This document shows, piece by piece, positions 59,846-64,000 of a stretch of 64,000 nt of DNA. The position numbers were made by a program, and so were the translations under genes. The notes under the pieces are model-generated. The model was not told the DNA's origin. It did no database searches and saw nothing but the letters and a program-made list of their open reading frames with translations. Location: positions 184,005 through 248,004 of the forward strand of contig JAVBWA010000012.1 of NCBI GenBank assembly GCA_036677685.1, given 5' to 3'. The stretch is from JAQUBU01 sp036677685. Lineage in GTDB: Bacteria > Bacillota > Syntrophomonadia > Syntrophomonadales > Syntrophomonadaceae. Each line of letters starts with the position of its first letter. The stretch's first letter is position 1.

Positions 59846-61237
59846 CTATTTACGTTTGGGCAATATATGGATAGCTTGCCCAGCCGATGCTTGAGCCACT
59901 TCCAAAACAGCCTCGGACATCGTCGGGTGAATATGAATGGTTTGAATAATACCCGAAGCCGGCACATTATTGCGCATAGCCAAGGCAATTTCCGCCAACA
60001 TTTCACTGGCATGCGCACCTATTACATGCCCGCCGACAACCTGATCATTTTCCGTATTCACAATCAGCTTTATTAGACCTTCCCATTCACCTAAAGCTTG
60101 TGCCTTACCCAGCGTTTTAAGCTGAAAAGTAAAAGCTTTGGCAGGGCACTGCTTTGCGGCTTCTTCCTCTGAAAGACCCACCGCTGCAAATTCCGGAAAT
60201 GTAAAAATGCAGCGTGGAATCACCCGGTAGTCCATCTCCTTTGATAGCCCTGAGGCATGCTCAGCTGCTGTTATTCCCTCCATAAAGGCTACATGGGCCA
60301 GCATCCAACCACCAACAACATCTCCGGCTGCATATATATTTTCAACCTCTGTTTGCATATGCGAGTTAACCGGAATAAACTGCCCGCTATAGTTAAGTCC
60401 AACATTCTCCAATCCCAGGTTGTCAGTGTTCGGTATCCTGCCTGCCGCAACCAAAACCAGATCAGCAACAAGTTCTCCGCCATTTGACAAGGAAAGCTTT
60501 ACCCTACTGCCAGCTTCAACTGCTGTAACCATAGTCCCGGTTAGGAGCTTAATTTTGAGCCGTTTTAGCATCCGCTCAAGGTAGGCCACCATCTCACGGT
60601 CTTCTCCAGCAAGGATCTGGTTCCTTGCTTCCAAAACAGTTACCTGGCTGCCTAAAGCAGCCATTATGGAAGCCATCTCCAAACCCACAACACCGGCACC
60701 TACAACCACCAGCGCCTTGGGAATCTCATTTATCTCCAAGATTCCATCACTGTTTACTACCTCTGGTATTGGAACATCAAAAGGTGGGGGCATTAAAGGT
60801 CTGGTTCCCGTTGCAATGATCACCTTTTCACCCTTTATGACTATCTCCTCCGCACCATTTTCAATCTTCAATTCTTGCGGGGAAAGGAAACTCCCCTTGC
60901 CAGTAAAAAGAGTTATCCCATTCGCCTTAAAAAGCTGGGCAACTCCTCCACGAAGCAGGGACACCACTTTATTTTTACGTGCCATAACGGCAGGCATATC
61001 AGGTCGGGCATCCTGAAGGATAATCCCGTAATTCTTGGACTGGCGGGCTTGATATAGAAGTTGAGCAGAAGCACGAATAGTCTTGGTTGGAATGCATCCC
61101 CGATTAAGGCATACGCCGCCCAGATAGCGGTTTTCAATCACTGCTACCCGTTTACCTAGTTGCGCTGCACGGATGGCCCCCTGGTAATTAGCGGGACCTC
61201 CGCCAAGCATTACAATGTCAAATATTTGTTCGGCCAT
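59846..61237 (-). CDS. Dihydrolipoamide-dehydrogenase-like flavoprotein
   Basis: 463 residues from ATG 61237 (GGGGAG upstream), overlapping the OsmC stop by 20 bases. The FAD loop is IVMLGGGPANYQGAIRAAQ, the redox disulfide is GGVCLNRGCIPTK, the NAD loop is VVVGAGVVGLEMASIMAAL, and the second FAD motif is NIYAAGDVVGGWMLAHVAF. The C-terminal dimer motif HIHPTMSEAVLEVAQAS has the catalytic His/Glu. It should re-oxidise or reduce the lipoyl arm of the H-like carrier in the same operon. No 2-oxoacid dehydrogenase or glycine-cleavage genes accompany it, so the role is non-canonical. Confidence 0.9.
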   Translation of the reverse strand: MAEQIFDIVMLGGGPANYQGAIRAAQLGKRVAVIENRYLGGVCLNRGCIPTKTIRASAQLLYQARQSKNYGIILQDARPDMPAVMARKNKVVSLLRGGVAQLFKANGITLFTGKGSFLSPQELKIENGAEEIVIKGEKVIIATGTRPLMPPPFDVPIPEVVNSDGILEINEIPKALVVVGAGVVGLEMASIMAALGSQVTVLEARNQILAGEDREMVAYLERMLKRLKIKLLTGTMVTAVEAGSRVKLSLSNGGELVADLVLVAAGRIPNTDNLGLENVGLNYSGQFIPVNSHMQTEVENIYAAGDVVGGWMLAHVAFMEGITAAEHASGLSKEMDYRVIPRCIFTFPEFAAVGLSEEEAAKQCPAKAFTFQLKTLGKAQALGEWEGLIKLIVNTENDQVVGGHVIGAHASEMLAEIALAMRNNVPASGIIQTIHIHPTMSEAVLEVAQASAGQAIHILPKRK

Positions 61238-61676
61238 CAATATCTCCCCTTGTGGATTGGATTACTATTTCTGGCTCGATGATCACTTCACTCTTTACTG
61301 ATTGAGCTATCGTGGAGTATTTATATGCCAGTTGCAGTGCTCGTTTTACGACTGTCTCAGATCCCCCTCTAACGTTTATCTTGGGTTTGATTACAATTTT
61401 TTTGAACCATGATGTTTTGTCCAAGAATTCTTCAACCTCTCCCAGGGCAATACACTCATAGGCAACCAAGTCCAGTTTAAATCGTTCTGCAGCCCATATT
61501 ACCATCATATGAACGCAGGTATTAACCGCCATCATGAACGCATCTTCAGGAGTCATCATCTGCGGGTGTCCAAATAAAGCAGGCGGAGCTGAAAAATCCA
61601 TATCCGTTCCGTTCTCGCAGAAACTGTGCCCCAGATGATTCCCTTGCCAAATCACCTTGTTTGTATAGGTTGGCAT
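61218..61676 (-). CDS. OsmC-family protein
   Basis: 152 residues. HLGHSFCENGTDMDFSAPPA, MMTPEDAFMMAVNTCVHMMV and GGSETVVKRALQLAYKYSTI. It is a sister of the copy at 46.2 kb. It has the thiol of NTCVHMM and Glu in the usual positions. Ohr/OsmC enzymes can be reduced by lipoylated proteins with lipoamide dehydrogenase; both partners are in this operon, which supports a lipoyl-dependent thiol reaction. Confidence 0.9.
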   Translation of the reverse strand: MPTYTNKVIWQGNHLGHSFCENGTDMDFSAPPALFGHPQMMTPEDAFMMAVNTCVHMMVIWAAERFKLDLVAYECIALGEVEEFLDKTSWFKKIVIKPKINVRGGSETVVKRALQLAYKYSTIAQSVKSEVIIEPEIVIQSTRGDIDGRTNI

Positions 61677-61679
61677 ACC

Positions 61680-62117
61680 TCATACCCCCCGTTCTACAAT
61701 ATCATCTACCTTATTTACAATCTCTTGAGCTACCAAATCTACCAGTTTGCGGTCTTCTTCGCTTAGTTCCTGCCGGTTTCCAGAGAGTTTAACCCCATGC
61801 TTATCCAGAATTTCAGTAACTACCAGGGAATGTGCCGGCTTGCCGCTGAGTTTTTCTGTGCTTATCGCACTACAGCGTTTATCACAACCATCCAGAGTAA
61901 TGGTTGGAAAACGAGTAGCAAAATTACGTTCTTTCTCATCCCCAGCTATAAATAAAGGCAGACAAAGGGTTACGGTTTGGCCAGGGCGCAGTTCATCAAG
62001 AACCTTGCGGCAGGCAAAGCGTGTCACTGAACCTTCGCAGACTTCCTCACCATTGCAGGGTACGATCCCCACCTTGGTTGCTTTTACCCCTTCGGGTGGC
62101 ATTTTAATATTCAGCAT
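61680..62117 (-). CDS. DGC-domain (putative zinc-binding) protein B
   Basis: 145 residues. VGIVPCNGEEVCEGSVTRFA, ACRKVLDELRPGQTVTLCLP and FPTITLDGCDKRCSAISTEK show the DGC signature (Asp-Gly-Cys) with several further Cys. The family is of unknown biochemical role and is thought to bind metal through the cysteines. ATG 62117 follows the previous stop by three bases. It pairs with a second DGC protein upstream. Confidence 0.85.
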   Translation of the reverse strand: MLNIKMPPEGVKATKVGIVPCNGEEVCEGSVTRFACRKVLDELRPGQTVTLCLPLFIAGDEKERNFATRFPTITLDGCDKRCSAISTEKLSGKPAHSLVVTEILDKHGVKLSGNRQELSEEDRKLVDLVAQEIVNKVDDIVERGV

Positions 62118-62120
62118 CGC

Positions 62121-62525
62121 CTATTCCTCCTTTGCTGCCAGGCAATCAACCTCGGTGGCAAGTTTCTCGGCCAGGAACCCGGCCAGTTTCATCCCAGCTT
62201 CGCCAAGATTAAGTACCCCCTCAGGTTTTAAATCACGATGTTCCTTAAATACATCAATAGTTCGAACTGCATTATCTACGATCTTGCCGATCTGCTCAAC
62301 ATTCTTTTTAGCGCAGTCCTTGGCACATCCGTCTACAGTTATGACATAATTTTTCATAACCTGTTCCCGGGTTTCGGGATCATCAATCATCAATCTTGCA
62401 AGACATGCAGTTTCGACTTGTTCCGGCCTCAAGCTTTCAGCCGCCTGAAATGCAGCCTGGCGGCCGATCTCCCCGTACGCCTTACCAATTCCACTGCAGG
62501 GAATAACAACAATCTTCTTCGCCAT
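62121..62525 (-). CDS. DGC-domain (putative zinc-binding) protein A
   Basis: 134 residues from ATG 62525, with GGTGGG upstream. KIVVIPCSGIGKAYGEIGRQ, VETACLARLMIDD and YVITVDGCAKDCAKKNVEQI hold the DGC motif plus CAKKN. The C-terminus ends VDCLAAKEE. It is similar in outline to DGC-B but only distantly related. The cysteine arrangement suggests soft-metal or persulfide handling. Confidence 0.85.
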   Translation of the reverse strand: MAKKIVVIPCSGIGKAYGEIGRQAAFQAAESLRPEQVETACLARLMIDDPETREQVMKNYVITVDGCAKDCAKKNVEQIGKIVDNAVRTIDVFKEHRDLKPEGVLNLGEAGMKLAGFLAEKLATEVDCLAAKEE

Positions 62526-62545
62526 TTTCCCACCCCCGATTATTT

Positions 62546-62998
62546 CTAGTTTTCCAGAGCTTCTTTGACTTTGTTCTGCATTATAGGATAGTAGGCTTCG
62601 GGACTTAATAAATTGGCTTTTTCGGACTCCCAATTTGTTGGTTTGATCTTCATTATCCAGCCTTCGCCATAAGCGTCGTTGTTGATAAGCTGCGGCTCAT
62701 CCTCAAGGGAAGTGTTTACTTCTTGAACTATTCCACTGACAGGAGAAAGCAAGGTAATAGTAGTCTTAATTGTCTCGATTATACCTGCCTCTCCATTTTG
62801 AGTTAACTCAATCCCAAGCTCAGGCGCCTCTAAAAAAGCTACATCACCGGCATTGGTCTGCAAAAAATCCGTCACCCCTACTACAATCAAACCGCCTTCG
62901 TCTCGTGCCCAAGTCTCATCTGAGTGATATAGGCAGGACTTGTCAATTCTGAAGGTAAACTTGTCATGCGTAAATTCCATAAAATCTTGTCCCATCAT
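62546..62998 (-). CDS. Lipoyl-carrier protein (GcvH-like)
   Basis: About 150 residues from ATG 62998 (or 62995), with GGGGG just upstream. WARDEGGLIVVGVTDFLQTN, then AGDVAFLEAPELG, is the H-protein fold. EAGIIETIKTTITLLSPVSG contains the lipoylation Lys in the expected IETIKT context. The C-terminus YGEGWIMKIKPTNWESEKAN is standard. No gcvP/T genes are present. First gene of the operon, so the lipoyl arm is probably the operon's working dithiol. Confidence 0.9.
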   Translation of the reverse strand: MMGQDFMEFTHDKFTFRIDKSCLYHSDETWARDEGGLIVVGVTDFLQTNAGDVAFLEAPELGIELTQNGEAGIIETIKTTITLLSPVSGIVQEVNTSLEDEPQLINNDAYGEGWIMKIKPTNWESEKANLLSPEAYYPIMQNKVKEALEN

Positions 62999-63094
62999 AC
63001 GGCCCCCATTCATTTTTTCTAATAAGTACTTCCCTTACTTGTCCAACATTTTAATTACGTTCCCGATTTCAACCAGTGGTTTTAGAATTGATAC

Positions 63095-63150
63095 TATTGA
63101 AATATTGAACTAATATGCTATTATAAACATATTATTATATATATTTATTA
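63095..63150. promoter_or_regulatory. Divergent promoter region of arsR and the lipoyl operon
   Basis: For arsR: TTGAAA, 16 bp, TATTAT. The dyad AATATG...CATATT and the stretch TATAAACATATTATTATATA lie between the genes. The same stretch survives in the fossil copy near 46.95 kb, so it is probably the ArsR operator. Confidence 0.5.
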
Positions 63151-63169
63151 AAATCAAGGCAGGGAAATA

Positions 63170-63568
63170 ATGATGATTGAAAAAACTGCAGGTATACTTA
63201 AAGCACTTGGTGAGCCCACCCGGCTGAAGATTATAAAATTCTTGTCGGTGCAGGAACTTTGTATTTGTGAACTCACTGCCATTCTTGATATAAGTCAGCC
63301 ACGCGTATCCCAGCATGTAAAGGTTCTAAAGCATGTTGGTCTGGTTAAGGAGCGAAAAGTAAAACAAAAATCATACTTCAGCATAAACGGTGATACTTTA
63401 AGAGGTTCAAATATTGAATCATTCAACACTTTTATGCAATATGCAATAGAAGAAATCGATGATCTTGACTGTGAATGTTATAGATTTGCTGCACTTGACA
63501 GCAATGAAGATGTGCTTGCATGTAGAACCGGTTGTATACCATCGATTCCTGAAATGAAGATTAGTTAA
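63170..63568 (+). CDS. arsR: ArsR-family metalloregulator
   Basis: 132 residues. The winged helix is ILKALGEPTRLKIIKFLSVQ, ELCICELTAILDISQPRVSQ, HVKVLKHVGLVKERKVKQKS. The ELCICEL motif is the As/Sb-sensing pair. The C-terminus adds DLDCECYRFAA and a further Cys pair, possibly a second site. It is divergent from the lipoyl operon and ahead of a truncated redox peptide and acr3 remnant. It should derepress both directions upon metalloid binding. Confidence 0.93.
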   Translation: MMIEKTAGILKALGEPTRLKIIKFLSVQELCICELTAILDISQPRVSQHVKVLKHVGLVKERKVKQKSYFSINGDTLRGSNIESFNTFMQYAIEEIDDLDCECYRFAALDSNEDVLACRTGCIPSIPEMKIS

Positions 63569-63586
63569 ATAACCGGGGTAAACAGA

Positions 63587-63718
63587 ATGATGGACATTAA
63601 GGTTTTAGGCCAAGGCTGCATCGGGTGTGAGCACTTGGAAAGAGACGTCATTAACGTTCTTGCAGAAATGGACTTGGCAGCCAATCTGTTTAAAAAGTAT
63701 ATTCAGGAAGAACTATAA
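63587..63718 (+). CDS. Truncated small thioredoxin-like protein (CIGC)
   Basis: 43 codons. MDIKVLGQGCIGCEHLERDV is the start of the ~77-residue thioredoxin-like (MTH895/TM0996-type) redox proteins common in ars operons. The frame then jumps after DLAANL to the end-like FKKYIQEEL. An internal deletion of about 35 codons is likely. The CIGC site remains but the cis-Pro half is gone. Confidence 0.6.
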   Translation: MMDIKVLGQGCIGCEHLERDVINVLAEMDLAANLFKKYIQEEL

Positions 63719-63776
63719 ATAAAGTAACTAATTGAACGGATATAAAAATCAAAACGAAAGGAAGGGATGGGATCAA

Positions 63777-63880
63777 GTGAGTGAGGATGTAAAAAGGTTG
63801 GATGTGTTTGAGCGGTATTTGACATTGTGTGGCAATGTGTATTGTGTCAGGCGTCCTAATTGGCTAGGTTTTTAGGCCCT
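63777..63880 (+). pseudogene. acr3: Arsenite permease acr3, 5' fragment
   Basis: GTG 63777 (with AGGAAGGGATGG upstream) gives SEDVKRLDVFERYLTL, the ACR3 N-terminus. After a frameshift CIVSGVLIG appears, then a stop. The insertion-sequence end follows within a few bases. Confidence 0.75.
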
Positions 63881-63885
63881 GCTCT

Positions 63886-64000
63886 GGAGAGTGTAAAAAT
63901 ATTTGTGTAAATCCTTCAGATGGTAAAATAACACCAGATGGAGGATTTTGTTTATGGAAAAGAAGAAGCGAGAGAGACGTAGGAACAGGTTGCCGGAAGG
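63886..64000 (+). mobile_element. Left end of an insertion sequence, cut by window edge
   Basis: GAGAGTGTAAAAATATTTGT, then GTAAATCC has the TGTAAA...GTGTAAA pattern of IS256/mutator-type terminal repeats. It is inserted in the acr3 fragment. Confidence 0.5.
63954..64000 (+). CDS. Putative transposase, N-terminus only
   Basis: ATG 63954 with GGAGG ten bases upstream. Only MEKKKRERRRNRLPE is visible before the window ends. The family (IS256-like) is inferred from the element end. Confidence 0.4.
   Translation, partial: MEKKKRERRRNRLPE

Noticed and set aside
1..64000. CRISPR arrays, tRNA or rRNA genes, riboswitches
   Set aside because: I looked for regular spaced repeats, tRNA-like cloverleaf ends and S-box/T-box features before metY, metA and cysK, and saw none convincing.

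Overview
The window comes from a low-to-mid G+C Gram-positive anaerobe, most likely a clostridial Firmicute. The evidence is: S-layer-homology (SLH) wall-anchored proteins, an AgrC/LytTR-type two-component pair, a MalT-like LuxR regulator, Rrf2-controlled Isc/Nif-type Fe-S genes, FdhD, ACR3/ArsA arsenic genes, and strong GGAGG-type ribosome sites with frequent GTG and TTG starts. I cannot name the genus. All translations were made by eye.

Layout. 1-12.1 kb: a four-gene minus-strand operon of very large repeat proteins (a Hint-domain protein, an Fn3-like protein, a 2256-residue LamG/Fn3/RHS protein, and a SpvB/Tc-like protein cut by the window edge). 12.2-14.5 kb: an IS200 fossil, a PadR/flavoprotein pair and a metY fossil. 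14.5-23.5 kb: cell-surface genes (SLH, Calx-beta, tail-fibre-like/S74, FecR-SLH giant). 23.6-28.4 kb: a MalT-like regulator and a histidine kinase/LytTR pair. 28.9-38.7 kb: sulfur, methionine, Fe-S and NAD genes (amt fossil, metY, nifS, iscU, iscS, iscR, nadA, fdhD, metA, cysK), interspersed with fossils of mnmA, cysK and an Rrf2 gene. 38.9-45.6 kb: a MOSC protein and an eight-gene operon that I recognise as a SAO (proposed 'selenocysteine-assisted organometal') locus in an all-cysteine form. 45.9-47.1 kb: nfu, and a decayed duplicate of the lipoyl/OsmC/Lpd cluster. 47.2-51.7 kb: a TetR-controlled methyltransferase and a rifampicin-phosphotransferase-like enzyme. 52-54.7 kb: a zinc alcohol dehydrogenase and two DUF2294 (MpsC-like) paralogues. 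54.7-64 kb: an arsenic/redox island. It holds a broken acr3, PadR, arsA, arsD, a nine-gene operon with a lipoyl carrier, two DGC-domain proteins, OsmC, a lipoamide-dehydrogenase-like enzyme, ferredoxin and an anchored thioredoxin, a divergent ArsR regulator, another broken acr3 end, and the edge of an insertion sequence.

How the genes work together. MetA (with Glu111, the acetyl-CoA marker) would supply O-acetylhomoserine to MetY. CysK makes cysteine for the desulfurases, which feed IscU and Fe-S enzymes such as NadA. A shared operator-like motif in front of metY, nadA, the Rrf2-fossil/cysK unit and the MOSC gene suggests one Rrf2/CymR-type regulon. The SAO operon and the lipoyl/ArsDA island both combine vicinal-cysteine or dithiol proteins with metal(loid)-handling proteins, so this stretch looks like a thiol-based metalloid/organometal detoxification zone. 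The many gene fossils (metY, cysK, mnmA, rrf2, amt, acr3 twice, lpd, gcvH-like, arsR, tnpA, ABC ATPase) show repeated duplication and deletion.
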